A stretch of DNA of 64,000 nucleotides, from contig OY986437.1 in the NCBI GenBank assembly GCA_963920525.1, forward strand, positions 28,212,863-28,276,862, written 5' to 3'. Below, in pieces: positions 11,446-22,936 of this stretch. The notes under the pieces were generated by a model that saw only the letters and a list, made by a program, of their open reading frames with translations, ran no database searches and was not told where the DNA came from. A program made the translations under genes and the position numbers. This DNA comes from Dichetophora obliterata (Eukaryota > Arthropoda > Insecta > Diptera > Sciomyzidae). How positions within the stretch are numbered: the stretch's first letter is position 1; each line of letters opens with the position of its first letter.

Positions 11446-12751
11446 AAGGGTGATCTTTTAAGAGCTTGATAATTTTTTTTTTTAAAAAAACGCATAAAAT
11501 TTGCAAAATCTCATCGGTTCTTTATTTGAAACGTTAGATTGGTCCATGACATTTACTTTTTGAAGATAATTTCATTTAAATGTTGACCGCGGCTGCGTCT
11601 TAGGTGGTCCATTCGGAAAGTCCAATTTTGGGCAACTTTTTCGAGCATTTCGGCCGGAATAGCCCGAATTTCTTCGGAAATGTTGTCTTCCAAAGCTGGA
11701 ATAGTTGCTGGCTTATTTCTGTAGACTTTAGACTTGACGTAGCCCCACAAAAAATAGTCTAAAGGCGTCAAATCGCATGATCTTGGTGGCCAACTTACCG
11801 GTCCATTTCTTGAGATTAATTGTTCTCCGAAGTTTTCCCTCAAAATGGCCATAGAATCGCGAGCTGTGTGGCATGTAGCGCCATCTTGTTGAAACCACAT
11901 GTCAACCAAGTTCAGTTCTTCCATTTTTGGCAACAAAAAGTTTGTTAGCATCGAACGATAGCGATCGCCATTCACCGTAACGTTGCGTCCAACAGCATCT
12001 TTGAAAAAATACGGTCCAATGATTCCACCAGCGTACAAACCACACCAAACAGTGCATTTTTCGGGATGCATGGCCAGTTCTTGAACGGCTTCTGGTTGCT
12101 CTTCACTCCAAATGCGGTAATTTTGCTTATTTACGTAGCCATTCAACCAGAAATGAGCCTCATCGCTGAACAAAATTTGTCGATAAAAAAGCGGATTTTC
12201 TGCCAACTTTTCTACTGTCCATTCACTGAAAATTCGACGTTGTGGCAGATCGTTCGGCTTCAGTTCTTGCACGAGCTGTATTTTATACGGTTTTACACCA
12301 AGATCTTTGCGTAAAACCTTCCATGTGGTCGAATAACACAAACCCAATTGCTGCGAACGGCGACGAATCGACATTTCACGGTCTTCAGCAACACTCTCAG
12401 AAACAGACGCAATATTCTCTTCTGTACGCACTGTACGCATTCGTGTGGTTGGTTTAATGTCCAATAAAGTAAACTGAGTGCGAAACTTGGTCACAATCGC
12501 ATTAATTGTTTGCTCACTTGGTCGATTATGTAGACCATAAATCGGACGTAAAGCGCGAAACACATTTCGAACCGAACACTGATTTTGGTAATAAAATTCA
12601 ATGATTTGCAAGCGTTGCTCGTTAGTAAGTCTATTCATGATGAAATGTCAAAGCATACTGAGCATCTTTCTCTTTGACACCATGTCTGAAATCCCACGTG
12701 ATCTGTCAAATACTAATGCATGAAAATCATAACCTCAAAAAAATCACCCTT
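11446..12751 (-). mobile_element. DD41D ('rosa'-type) Tc1/mariner element, intact
   Basis: A 1306-bp element is flanked by TA at 11444-11445 and 12752-12753. Its ends are short inverted repeats starting AAGGGTGAT. It carries one full-length antisense transposase. It sits inside the intron of the element 1 gene, so it did not break that gene's coding sequence. Confidence 0.93.
11553..12638 (-). CDS. DD41D mariner-family transposase, 361 aa
   Basis: This full-length transposase cuts and pastes its own element. The N-terminal part (residues about 1-120) is a bipartite helix-turn-helix DNA-binding region. The catalytic domain shows FSDEAHFWLNG (Asp 159), WFQQDGATCHTA (Asp 252) and SCDLTPLDYF (Asp 294). 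The last spacing is 41 residues, the signature of the DD41D group first described from a tephritid as rosa. No stop or frameshift is visible, and both TIRs are present, so the copy may be competent. It is antisense to the host transposon gene. Confidence 0.95.
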   Translation of the reverse strand: MNRLTNEQRLQIIEFYYQNQCSVRNVFRALRPIYGLHNRPSEQTINAIVTKFRTQFTLLDIKPTTRMRTVRTEENIASVSESVAEDREMSIRRRSQQLGLCYSTTWKVLRKDLGVKPYKIQLVQELKPNDLPQRRIFSEWTVEKLAENPLFYRQILFSDEAHFWLNGYVNKQNYRIWSEEQPEAVQELAMHPEKCTVWCGLYAGGIIGPYFFKDAVGRNVTVNGDRYRSMLTNFLLPKMEELNLVDMWFQQDGATCHTARDSMAILRENFGEQLISRNGPVSWPPRSCDLTPLDYFLWGYVKSKVYRNKPATIPALEDNISEEIRAIPAEMLEKVAQNWTFRMDHLRRSRGQHLNEIIFKK

Positions 12752-13080
12752 TATTACAACAAAGCTGAATTTTTTTGTAATATTGAAAAAATTTTGTTTT
12801 CGTTATACTTAGGCAAAAAAAAGGAGATCGAACAGTCAATAAGCTCCGAGCCTTGGGATACGATCCGTGTGGAATTATTTATTTTAAAATCAATATTAAA
12901 GACGACTACCAGATTCTTCCACAGCGAATTGCGCAAAAATACGAAGTAGTGGATCCTCCTGAAATGTACTCCCAAAGAATAAAAATTTCAAAAAAGAAAT
13001 ATCAACACCTACAAGACCTAAAACACTTACTTCCAAGAGATTGTCATTATTTTTATGACCACAATCCTTATGAGAATTAA

Positions 13081-13668
13081 AAAAATATAATTAAAATGTT
13101 ATAATATGTTACTTCACTTCTACCCTACCTTACTACTTGTATTAGCATTTTTTTTCGTCAATGAATTTTTTTTATTTTGTTTTATTCCACCTTATCTTTT
13201 GAATACTTTAAGCCATTTTTCAGCGAATTTAATAATAAACTACAATAAATATTTTAAAAATATGAACCATTCAATTTAACAGATATCCTAATGTTCCGCC
13301 TTTAGATTGTAGAAAAACAGTATCCGTAATTCAGAAAACCAATGTTTTTTTTTTATAAGTATATCGCCGTCGTTTAAGCAAGCTGTTAAAAATTCATCGT
13401 TTGAAACATAAATATTTTTCATATTAAAACATATTATTTCAACTACAAACTCACGAAACTGTGGGTTACACCTTTAGGCATTTCAGAGAAAAACAATAAC
13501 AAAAGACGTAACCCACATAACTTCCGAAATTCTGAAAAAAATATATTTTTTTACAGAAATAAGTTTGCCGTCTATCTTAAGACAAGATGTGAAGATATCG
13601 CGATTTAAAATTAAACAGTTTTCATTTTATAACGTTTTTTGCTTCTCCTGTAAAATTATGATAATGAG
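13081..13668. other. Right non-coding flank of element 1 with TIR-like repeats
   Basis: No gene. It contains an imperfect copy of the right TIR near 13462-13484 and a GACGTAACCCACAT word near 13504 that matches the left flank near 8041. These spaced copies look like transposase-binding repeats, an inference from position. Confidence 0.6.
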
Positions 13669-13697
13669 GGTTACGCCTTTGGGCATTTTAGGTGACG
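13669..13697 (-). repeat. Right 29-bp TIR of element 1
   Basis: This is the perfect inverse of 4235-4263, followed by AAAT at 13698-13701. An imperfect extra copy in the same orientation (GGGTTACACCTTTAGGCATTT) lies about 200 bp inside, near 13462. Confidence 0.95.
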
Positions 13698-13701
13698 AAA
13701 T

Positions 13702-14558
13702 ACTATTGTTTATCATCAGCTATATGCAAACATAAGAAAGCAACACAGCAATTGGAAGGCCTTCTACACAGACGGGACTAAAAAAAAACATTGCACAGCA
13801 TATAGCGTCGTCGATGATAGCAACGAGGTTATACGCATGATTGTACTCCCAAACCATTCCTAAATTTTCACTGCTGAAGCCGAAGGTATTCTATATGCAA
13901 CACGATATGCAAAAAAGTCGAACTCAAACTACATAATCTTCACTGATTCACTTTCTACCCTTAAAGCCGTAACAAACTGCAACTACAAAAATGATACAGT
14001 TTCAGCAATAAGAGACGTAGTCATAAATAACAACAAAATTAAACTTTGCTGGATCCCAAGCCACATAGGCATAAGTGGAAATACCGCTGCCGACCATTTC
14101 GCTGACCTTGCTACAAGATCACCATTATGTTCACAACGCACACTCAATGTAATGGATATAAAATGAGCCATAAACAACTCATGCTCCGAAACAAACCTCC
14201 AAAACTGGAACACTTACGAACACCACTATAAGCTCTTTAACAGAGACTACATCACACCACACTTCCCAATTACACCCACGAGAAAACAAACAGTAAACTA
14301 CATCCGTTTCCGCCTCGGGCACACCAGACTCACACACCAACATATCTTCTCTAGAGGTTTAACCCTGATCTGTCGATTCTGCAGTATGGAAGAATTAAAC
14401 TTAACGCATATCCTTGAACCTTGTCCAGCAATTGTAGAGAAATTGAGACAAAATAGTTTTAACCACAATATTGTTAACTTACTTACCAACGTAACTGAAG
14501 GAAATATTATTATGTTCAATAAATTTTTAAATATTCTAGGTATATTTTATGAAATTTA
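13702..14558 (+). pseudogene. I-clade LINE, RNase H and zinc-knuckle 3' part (continues 3455-4234)
   Basis: Removing element 1 and one AAAT copy joins this segment to the codon ending at 4234 without a frame change. The reading gives an RNase H domain with the four acidic positions visible: YTDGT, TAEAEG, FTDS and a final AADHFAD. A C-terminal region follows with a C-x2-C-x8-H-x4-C knuckle (CRFC...H...C). Two in-frame stops, before IFTAEAE and before AINNSC, show the LINE was already decayed or has decayed since. The frame ends at a stop near 14558, and the following bases look like its 3' UTR. Confidence 0.88.
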
Positions 14559-16346
14559 GTATTAATTACATTGAAGCGGAAGGCCTTAGTCGCTAATGCT
14601 TAGTTATTTAAGTTCCTTAATGTACTTTTACTTTAAGAAATGTTAAAAAAAAAGTCTTAAAATTCCCAAAAAGTTTTACCACAACGGTTTTTGCTACAAA
14701 AGGCAGCAGTTTGACCGTTGTTCATTCGCAGTTCGTCTGTTGCTTAGCCGCTTTTGGGGCTTAGTTAAAAAATGTTTTTACCTTCAGCTAGGACTTGTTT
14801 TAATATTTTTTCTTAAATGTCTAACACTTAAGAATTGAAACTAAGAATTGAGCTCAACATTTATATTCAAAAGATTTGTGATAGATAAAGATTGTCACAA
14901 TAATCAGTTTACTGATTCAAAAATAAGTATCTAAATTTTGCCAAATAAAAAGATTTATCTGTTTTCCTCACCGAATAGATTTCTGTGGATTAAATAACAA
15001 TAGCTACAAGTTTGAGTTGTGTTAGACTTGTGTGTTTGCATTTTTTTATGTGTGTATTGTGTCTGCGTTTATGAATGTGCGTTCTTGCGATAACATGACA
15101 AAAGGATAATTGAACTGTAACGTTGTGGCATGCACAAGAACAAAGCCCCATTCACAAGCAAGACATCAGATGTATAGTAGACACACATACAAGCACTAAA
15201 ATACAAACATACATACAAAATTCACACGCACACCAACAAAGAACTAGCTCAATCAAAGCTCAATCAAGCATTAACCAAAAAAGCCAATTAGTACGGTTTT
15301 GATACGACTAACAATGAGATTGACAACAATTAACGTTGTCTTGTCTACGTCTGTGTATGTGTGTTTTTGATGGAATCACCGGATTAATAAATACAACATA
15401 GTATTGCTTATTGCTGCCATTAAAAACACATTTATCAGGCCATCAATTTTTTAAGTCCACCAAGTACAGAAATTGAGCGTAAAGCTATTAAAGTTTACAA
15501 CATGACGTAAACTTAATTTTTACGTGAATTGCACGTTACTCATACGCCACGTTAAATAACACACATTGTTTGTACCGTGGCCATTAAAAAGAAAAAGAAC
15601 TTCAAATAAATCCATATATTTTACTGCCTGTTGCCTGAAAAGGATGAAGTTTGAATTGCCATTGAAGAAGAAAAAGAAGCAGAAGAAGGAACAAGAGAAA
15701 GAGAAGAAAATTCTCGATGTCATGATGCTTGCACACGCACGCTGGCACAAGTCATTTCCAAAGTGCATCACTTTTGCTGCTTCCATCTGAAAATGGGCAA
15801 AAAAGTTTCTCAATCCAACATCGTAAATTAAAAACATAACATGGCAGCATATCCAATAAATCCATGCTAACGTAACTGTAATAGCCTTTAGAGTACTTTG
15901 AAGATATTGATGGAAGTTGAAACGCAGCTGTACTCAGTCATGCAGCGCCACCGGAAGTGCAACTATTGTGCTGACTGCTATGCGTGTTTATTCTTTTCTA
16001 GTGGTTTTAAGTAACTGTTAATGGTTCATGTTCACAATGACGTAACGTGGTCATGACTTGGAACAAAAACTGCAAACTAAAAACATCAACGACAATAAAT
16101 GACCAAAAGTCGCTTCCTTTTATGTGGTCGTAGTTTGCGTGATGCATAAAAAAAACACCGCGTCATGTTTGCTACGTAAGGCGTGGTTCATGGCACACAA
16201 TTTTTTTCTCTCTGAGGGCTGAGCTGTGATTCTATCGGAGTTGGTTTTTTGTTTCTGCTTTTAACCAAAATACATAGGCTTTTTTCCCACCATATATACC
16301 ATTTATATTTTCATAGTGCACAATTAATCAAATAAAGTATGCTAGG
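14559..16346. other. Non-coding interval between the I-type LINE and the hAT-type element
   Basis: No supported gene. It is moderately AT-rich with TG/CA-rich stretches near 15030-15080 and 15175-15240, typical of fly intronic or intergenic DNA. The Lys-rich open frame at 15566-15790 is simple-sequence driven and not called. Confidence 0.5.
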
Positions 16347-16429
16347 CAGGCCCGTAGAGAGCCCAGTTCGGGCCCGGGGGGTTACAGCATACGAGCCCCT
16401 CTGAAAATGTTTTTAACACAAAAAAAAAA

Positions 16430-18926
16430 ATTAATAAGAAAATAAAACATGGCGAAAATTATTATTTAGTTCTAAGCTATTATTTATTTTCCATAGTAAT
16501 CTTTAAGCTATGCACCATGACAAGTGAAACATATTCTATTGTCGTTGTTGTTGTATTAATTGTCTCTATCTAACGGCAACTTTTCTATGTGACACTCCAA
16601 ATAATTTAAATCTACTGATGATTTGTGTTATTATAACAATATTTTTATTCTGCGTTTTTAATCTTTTTATTTATTCAAATTTATTTTTCTTGCTTTGGCA
16701 GAGGCAAAACAATCAATAATTACATTAAAATTTATTTTTTTTTGCTAACTCGGACTCTATACATAAAATTTTCTGTAACTTTTATAAAATTTTTAAAATT
16801 AGTTGATGATCGAATAATTTTACCTTCAAACGATTTAAATTTTTTGTAAAAATACAAAATGTATTTTATATTTTTAATTTGAACTATTTAAATGTACTCG
16901 TATTGCGGATTTTAAGAAACTGCTCTTTTACAGTAATGAAATTACCAAAAAAAAATTAAACACTTTAAAATGCTACACCTATTTGTCAAAAAATTTAAGA
17001 AATTTTAAAAATATGAAAAAATGTAAATTTGGGTAATTATATAGAAACTTGTCACTAAAACAAATGGATTTATTTATTGGAATTTTATTTTTCAAAAAAA
17101 TTTACATTTAGTTTCTACGCTATAGAGAATTTAACCATAAAAAAATTATTTTTACAATAGTGTCATTTTTATCATTAACAAATTTCTATGATTATATGCA
17201 TAAATATCTTCATTACTTTCAAACTAAGCAAAATTTTTACGATCAGAAATATTTAAGGAATTTTCTAAAAATTTTATACCATAAAGAATACTATGTACTA
17301 GACATCTTTAACGTTTAGAAAAAAACGTAGCTTTTATTATTTCAAAATTAAACTAATGCCAATATTTTTGTCGAATAAATAAAGAAAAAACTTACCTCTA
17401 AATAAACGAAAGTTGGTTTTGTATTGAACTTATTTTTTCGACAAATATTCTTGTCAGCACAGCACGAATAGTAAACTTCTACTAGATTTTCGAGTCGAAT
17501 AACTCAATTTTTTAAGCCACTCAAAATTACAATTAACTGCAGTCCTTTTCTCGAACATTTTTGATTTCTGGGATCTGTTTTTTCTTGCATATTGTAATAT
17601 TCACTCGCAATATTACATACCCGGCAGAAATTAAGGCCTTGATGAAACTTAAAGCTGACAACAATAATGAAACATGCGAGACTTGTGTTTTTAGCCAAAA
17701 ACAAAAACGTTTATTTTTGATGAGATAGTTAAGAATGACAAGAAATAAGGTAGACATTTTGAAATTAATTTTTTGAAGAGTTTGCTACTTTAATAAAAAA
17801 TGGTTGCATGAGCAGTAGATTTGCAAATTTTTTAAGTAATTTAACAAGGATATATTATTTTTGTATCTTATAATAATTATATAGCTTATCTATCAGTGAA
17901 ATCCTTAATTTATTCGTAAGTTAAAGAGGAATGTTTTAAATAAAACATGGCAACTCTATTTAAAAATAACTCAACTGATGCAATGGTATTTTATTGGATG
18001 AGTCGTTTTAAAGTTAACCTTGAACGCAATATACAGTGTGTCAAACTTGCAGATACTAGAATAAAAGTTCTACGTATAAAATTTATCCATACATGGTAAA
18101 ATGTACTCATACGTTTTCAATGTTTAATTGAATAAGGATAACAGACACATTTTCATTATCTTCATAACATATCGCAATAGAATATTTTGAATAATTTTTA
18201 TTTGTAAAAACTACGAAGTGGATAGTAAATTTTTTTAAAATATTAGCTATTTGATATGAATAATTTCGGATAGCTAATATTTTATATTAGTTTAAAATAA
18301 ACTTTATATATTATATAATGGATAACTTTTCAAACTTTCACATAAAAAATATACGCATTTTATTTGTCAAATATTCCACTGTGATCAGCTTTGAGCTTTA
18401 AATGTATTAAGTTTTTATAAATGTTTTCATTACTTTTAACGTTGTGCCCTAATAGGAAATGAAAACATATTTCTAAAATGAAATGAAGCATGCAATTTTG
18501 AAATTCGAGCAAAGGAAGGTGTTCAAGATTAAACAAAAATAAATAGAAAAGTATACATGTTGCCAACTCGCTCGGTAGAAGTAAAATCTTCAGAGAAATT
18601 TAGCAATTCAACGACGATATATATTTTTTATATATTTTTCAAAAAAAAAGTCAAAACTATTGAACTTTTTTAAAAACATAACTAAATCTTGATTTTGTGG
18701 TAAAAATAAAAACAAGTAAAAATTGCATTTCTTACCACCATAAATAATTTCCCTAACCTCCTTTGCAAAATTTCTTCCATTTGGTTTGCATAAATTGTTA
18801 AACTGCTTTTGTCATCCAAATATCAAGATGTCTCGGCCAAATATATTTATTCCAAAATCTTGTTTATATATTTTTATAAAATAACCAAGTCTCAAAAATA
18901 ATATATGTGAAAAAATTAACCCAATA
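16430..18926. other. AT-rich interior of the hAT-type element
   Basis: No gene is supported. Short minus-strand frames near 17504-17757 and 18360-18566 have no recognisable motif. The sequence is A/T-rich without clear repeats. Confidence 0.5.
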
Positions 18927-19475
18927 CCCAGCAAAAAAAGTGCTTCCAAAAGAAGCTTAAGAGGAAAGCAAAGTCTTGAATTCCATCCCTTCCACTTTCA
19001 TACCCAGAAGGCATTCTTTTAACATATGCATGTAATTGGAAGGAATGCTATCCTTAGTCTTCTCTAGAAGCGCTTCTAGGACTTTTTCAATGGAAGCTTT
19101 CTTTGAGCCCTTCAATCAAAGAATTCTAGTAGGTGTTTTTCAGGAGAACTTTAAGAAGGCATTCGACAAGAAGGCTTTTTGTGGTTTGAGGTTTAAAAAA
19201 TCCCTTGGAAAATATCCCTTTTCCCGACATTCTAGCGATTTTGGTGCTGGAAATGAATAGTGTTTGGTTTTTGTTGGGGAATTTAAAAAAATTCCAAGGT
19301 AAAATATCCTTTTTTCTGAACTTCAAATAATTGAATGTCTTCCAGTTTATAAAAATGCCTCTCGAAAGAACTGCTTTATAAGGCTAAGAAAAAGCAGAGT
19401 TTGATCAATAGAATGTCTTCTGGAAGCAGTGCTGCTAAGAATGCATGTCACATTTGCATCAAAAATTTTGCTGGG
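18927..19475. mobile_element. 549-bp TA-flanked MITE with CCCAGCAAAA ends
   Basis: CCCAGCAAAAAAAG at the left and its inverse (TTTTGCTGGG) at the right are flanked by TA at 18925-18926 and 19476-19477. Internal GAAGGCATTC- and GAAGC-type words recur. TA duplication suggests mobilisation by a Tc1/mariner transposase. The open frame at 19036-19260 lies inside and is not called. Confidence 0.8.
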
Positions 19476-19675
19476 TATCTCTTTCTAATAAAAATGTGTG
19501 ACTAACATTTATTCTTTCATACCATCGATTATATCTAGATAGACAGCTTTCTTTATTATATGAATTAAACTCTTTTTTTTTGTTTGCTTTGTTTTAATAA
19601 TGTTTCTAAGAAATTTTCTTTATGATACATACAAAGGAAAGTAAGAAATATGAAGAATAATTAACAAAAACACTT

Positions 19676-20171
19676 CTCTCTTTCAACAACAAATCAGCTT
19701 TTTAGTATGTTGACATCTATGTGGGCTATTTTGGTCAAACAGTTTTTTGAAAAAAATATTGTGTAATAATCAAAAATCAGCTTTTTGTTTCTTTACTAAT
19801 CCACCAATGCGGGCCCCCTTAAAACTCTCTTCTTTAACAACCAACCAGCTTTACAGGATGTTGTCATCTATGCTATTTTGATCAAGCCATTTTTTGAAAA
19901 AAAATTTTAATAATTAAAAATCAGCTTTTTGTTACTTTACTAATCCACCAATCCGGGCCCCCTTAAAACTTTCTTCTTTAACAACCAATAAGCTCTTCAG
20001 TATGTTTGTCATCTATGTGGGCTATTTTGGTCAAGCAATTTTTTAAACAAATAAAGGTTTTTTGTAATCAAAAATCAGCTTTTTGTTACTTTACTAGTCC
20101 ACCAATCCGGGCCCTCTTATAACTCTCTTCTTTAACAACCAATCAAGCTTTTCAGTATGGAGTCATCTAAG
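19676..20171 (+). repeat. Subterminal tandem repeats (145-155 bp) of the hAT-type element
   Basis: Units start at about 19676, 19825, 19969 and 20123 with CTCTCTTCTTTAACAACC. They continue through ATCTATGTGGGCTATTTTGG, AATCAGCTTTTTGTT and a GGGCCCCCTTAAAAC box. The array is cut by the insertion at 20174 and resumes at 25361, ending in the right hAT terminus. Confidence 0.88.
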
Positions 20172-20289
20172 TACACAGAAAAAAATTTATTCATAAATTT
20201 TATGAATTTGTCCTAAAATATTATGAATTGTTCATAAAGTTTCACCAGAGAACAGATTCATAGTAGCAGTGAACAGCGTTCCTATCACT

Positions 20290-20588
20290 TCATGTTATGA
20301 ACGAAATCATAATATTTGTGAATATTTACCTAAGTTTTAAGAATGTATTCATAATATATATGAACGAATTCATAATATCTGTGAATTTTTACCAATGTTT
20401 TAAGAATTCATTCATAATATTTATGAACGAAATCATAATATCTGTAAATATTTACCAAAACTTTAAGAACTATTTCATAATATTTACGAACTAAATCATA
20501 ATATCCGTGAATGCTTCCCTAAAGTTCAAGAATTTATTCATAATATTTGGGAACGACATCGTAATGTTCCTGAATACTTACCTAAATT
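20290..20588 (+). repeat. ~64-bp degenerate tandem repeats next to the left end
   Basis: About five units carry the pattern GAACGAAATCATAATAT, GTGAATATTTACC, TTTAAGAAT. Related words recur in the right subterminal region near 25150-25340. A TTAA-flanked foldback cuts the array at 20592. Confidence 0.75.
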
Positions 20589-20591
20589 TAA

Positions 20592-21343
20592 GGTATAATA
20601 TACGTGTAAAAAATTTTTACTTAAAAAAAAACGGTGGCTTGTTTTCAAACGTTTTTTTGAGATACAAGGAGTTGTTGTATTTTTTTGAAATTTATACAGG
20701 GGCCGAATTACAGCATCCGTGATTGAGCAAAATTGAACTAGATTGATAAGCACTTGTATCGTCGTGCCGTTCGTAATTTTGCTCGATCACGGATGCTGTA
20801 ATTCGGCCCCAGCTTATTGTACATAAAAAATACTTTATAAAAATATTTTTCTTTTTTTTAGCAATTTTCTAGCTTTTTATAGAATTCGATAAAAATAAAA
20901 TTGGAAAAGACATCCAAAACGGTTCGATGGACAACTCATAATCTATTACTTCAATTTCAATGAATCTTATTGCATTTTGTTTGTAATTTTGTCCTTTAAG
21001 TATCCCACCTAAATTTTAGTACCAATATCCTTTTATTTTTTTAATTGACATTTTTAAGAAAACTTGTTCGTAAGTGGGATTCTCAATTATTGACCTGTAC
21101 TTTAAAATGACATTTTATTTGTTTGTGTGAGATACATGGGAAAGGATATATCCATCGAACTATTATTTTTAGCGACCTCTATAAAAAGCCAGAAAATTGC
21201 TAAAAAAAAAATATTTTTTTATAAAGTATTTTTTATGTACAATAACCTGTATAAATTTCAAAAAAATACTACAACTCCTTGTACTTTAAAAAATGTTTGA
21301 AAACAAGCGATAGTTTTTCCTCTTTTTACACGTATATTATACC
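20592..21343. mobile_element. TTAA-flanked foldback MITE with ~170-bp arms
   Basis: Long arms starting GGTATAATATACGTGTAAA are inverted copies over roughly 170 bp each, once the inner MITE is removed. TTAA flanks both sides (20588-20591 and 21344-21347). TTAA duplications are typical of piggyBac- and Kolobok-mobilised DNA. The arms also contain a conserved ATTTTCTAGCTTTTTATAGA-type segment near 20866-20882 and its inverse near 21180-21200. Non-coding. Confidence 0.85.
20700..20809. mobile_element. 110-bp hairpin MITE nested in the foldback arm
   Basis: Near-perfect 36-bp inverted repeats begin GGGCCGAATTACAGCATCCG and surround a short loop. CAG is duplicated at 20697-20699 and 20810-20812. 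Deleting the MITE and one CAG restores a match with the opposite foldback arm (one mismatch). The 3-bp duplication and GGGCC start suggest a PIF/Harbinger-type origin. Confidence 0.88.
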
Positions 21344-21347
21344 TTAA

Positions 21348-21793
21348 AGAATTTATTCATTTTTCATTCAATCATTATTCAACGAAATCATAGTATACTT
21401 ATGTAAATATGTACGTAAATTTAAGAATCCAAATTTATCTCAGAACAAATTCGAAAATTGAATGTATTTTTTCATAAAAACTTTGTTCATAATACTTACG
21501 CGCATATACACTTTCTCTTCCTGAAATGAAAAATTAAATACATGTTTCTTTTGACTTTTTATTAAAGTCTGTATATAATTATAAAACAGCAAGGTTAAGG
21601 TTAGTTAAGGCTAAAAGTAATTAACGCTTATTATTATTTTCAAGTTAGATATTTTCAAATAGAATGCTGTAAAGCATTCACTTATGTAATTAAGTGAAAT
21701 GTGGTGTTTTCGGATATTTAGTAACACTGCGCAAATAAGTTGCAGAGTTTAGTTGTATTTACGAAATCTTCTTTAATTTTCAAACTTATTAAG
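21348..21793. other. Non-coding DNA downstream of the C2H2 gene
   Basis: No gene. Residual ATTCATTTTTCATTCA-type repeat continues the array cut by the foldback; the rest is AT-rich and probably includes the 3' end of the minus-strand gene. Confidence 0.45.
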
Positions 21794-22936
21794 TTACATT
21801 GTATTCAATTCATTACAAAGTGTTGCAACCTTTGTATTAATTTTTGAAGAGTTTAACTGATAAAAGAAATATTCAATGAAAGTCCAACATAAATTAGCAG
21901 CTTCAGGATATTTAAAATTAAAAAGGAAAAAAATCTTAAAACATATATCTGTAGCTCTTTGTGAGCTTACCATGGGAAAGCGAACTCCATCAAAATACAC
22001 AAATATTTCCTTAATGTCGTGAAGTTTGCCAATCACCAGCAGACATGGTTGAATTTGGTTATTTTTACTCTTGAGATGAAATAACGAGTCTTCCATTTCG
22101 ACATGTGATTCTGCTATGATTACAAATGCTTTTTGGGAATCAGATATTGTATGACGCTGAGGGTCACTTTTTCCCTTTTCATCCTTTCTCGCTACTTTGC
22201 ATGACTCAAGCAAACTGTGCAAACACCACAAGGTTATAAGATCTCTCGAATCTAAAACAAAACAAAAATTATTTATACGTTAGCCCTTATTGAATATCAA
22301 TAAAAATAACGCAGCTTACTTTCAGAAGTGCTGGAGTCAATGGAAACAAGCTCCTTCCCAATTAAGGTTTTGTTGGAAATTTTTTTCCGCACAAGTTGAA
22401 TTAGCTTCTTCGAAGAAACTGCCCATTTAGATAGGAAACAATCGCAGTGCGGATATTTCAATTTATAGTCCATGTCAAAGTCGCGACAAATTGTTTTTGT
22501 TATTAAGATTTAATAACAATGATAATACGCATGCACTTATTTTGCTCACTTCACTTTCAAAATTAAATTGTTCAACAATATTGGATTCTGCTGGACACTT
22601 TTCTGGGAAAGCGCTGTCCTCTTCAACAAAACATTCCATAGGACTTTCTTCCAGAACGACGCTGTTGGAAATACACTGCTCTGGTGTTTCGTGTAGTGGT
22701 TGTTGAATATTGGAGTGTTTACTTAAAATATGCCTTTTATAGGTAAAAAAATTGTTAAAATTTTGAAAACAATTGCTTACCTTGCATACAAATTCACAAT
22801 ACGTTGTTAAATCATGGTTTTCCTTTAAATGTTTAAACAATTGTTCAGCTACCAAAAACTCACTCTCGCACTTACAGCAATTAAAAATCATTTTCATGAA
22901 ATGCAAACGCGACCGTTCACGCGAATATGGCGACAC
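21794..22936 (-). pseudogene. Multi-exon TE-borne gene: two C2H2 fingers plus conserved C-terminal domain
   Basis: Read on the minus strand, the first exon (22936 to about 22475) encodes two C2H2 fingers: CCKCESEF...HLKENH and CKVSNCF...HILSKH. An acidic linker follows. A second piece (about 22464-22320, starting MDYKLKYPHCDCF) is joined by a clear intron (GTAAGC donor at 22319, TTTTGTTTTAG acceptor ending at 22253) to the last exon. That exon ends in a conserved domain with QPCLLVIGKL, FVYFDGVRF and KYPEAANLCWTFIE, and stops at 21794. I recognise this architecture from multicopy TE-like proteins of animals whose C-terminus resembles SAMD3-like proteins. The large central region of that family is absent between exons 1 and 2, so the copy is probably internally deleted. 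Function is unknown. Confidence 0.6.

Larger units (their letters stand above)
8299..13080 (+). pseudogene. Transposase-like gene of element 1, multiply interrupted
   Basis: The pieces are 8299-9143, 9614-9904, 11004-11427 and 12813-13080. They share order and motifs with the element 2 gene: a Cys-rich N-terminal stretch (GCTSSFC...RHC), an IFDSFW block, a CDIC motif, MDMQAV, YVWDES-like VWDES, YSDGC, and HTQMECDSTHS. The putative acidic triad sits in MDMQAV, YSDGC and CDSTHS. A MITE splits exon 1 exactly in frame once one TTTAA copy is removed. A 1.1-kb insertion splits it again after FVC. A GTAAGA donor at 11428 and a TTATACTTAG acceptor ending at 12812 bound an intron. Further damage is a stop at 8386-8388 and one missing base in the A8 run at 12815-12822 needed to keep frame. 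The function as transposase is inferred from context. Confidence 0.8.
4235..13697 (+). mobile_element. Element 1: 9.5-kb DNA transposon with 29-bp TIRs and 4-bp TSD
   Basis: The ends are exact inverted copies of each other over 29 bp (4235-4263 and 13669-13697, beginning CGTCACCTAAAATGCCC). They are flanked by AAAT at 4231-4234 and 13698-13701. The host LINE reading frame closes perfectly when the element and one AAAT are removed, which independently fixes the boundaries. The element carries about 4 kb of AT-rich left flank, a broken plus-strand transposase-like gene (8299-13080), three secondary insertions, and about 600 bp of right flank. Without the three insertions it would be about 6.6 kb. 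Element 2 at 47968-51040 is a relative. Confidence 0.92.

Noticed and set aside
15566..15790. Lys-rich 74-codon frame
   Set aside because: The Lys run comes from an AAG/AAA simple-sequence stretch; both strands are open for the same reason.
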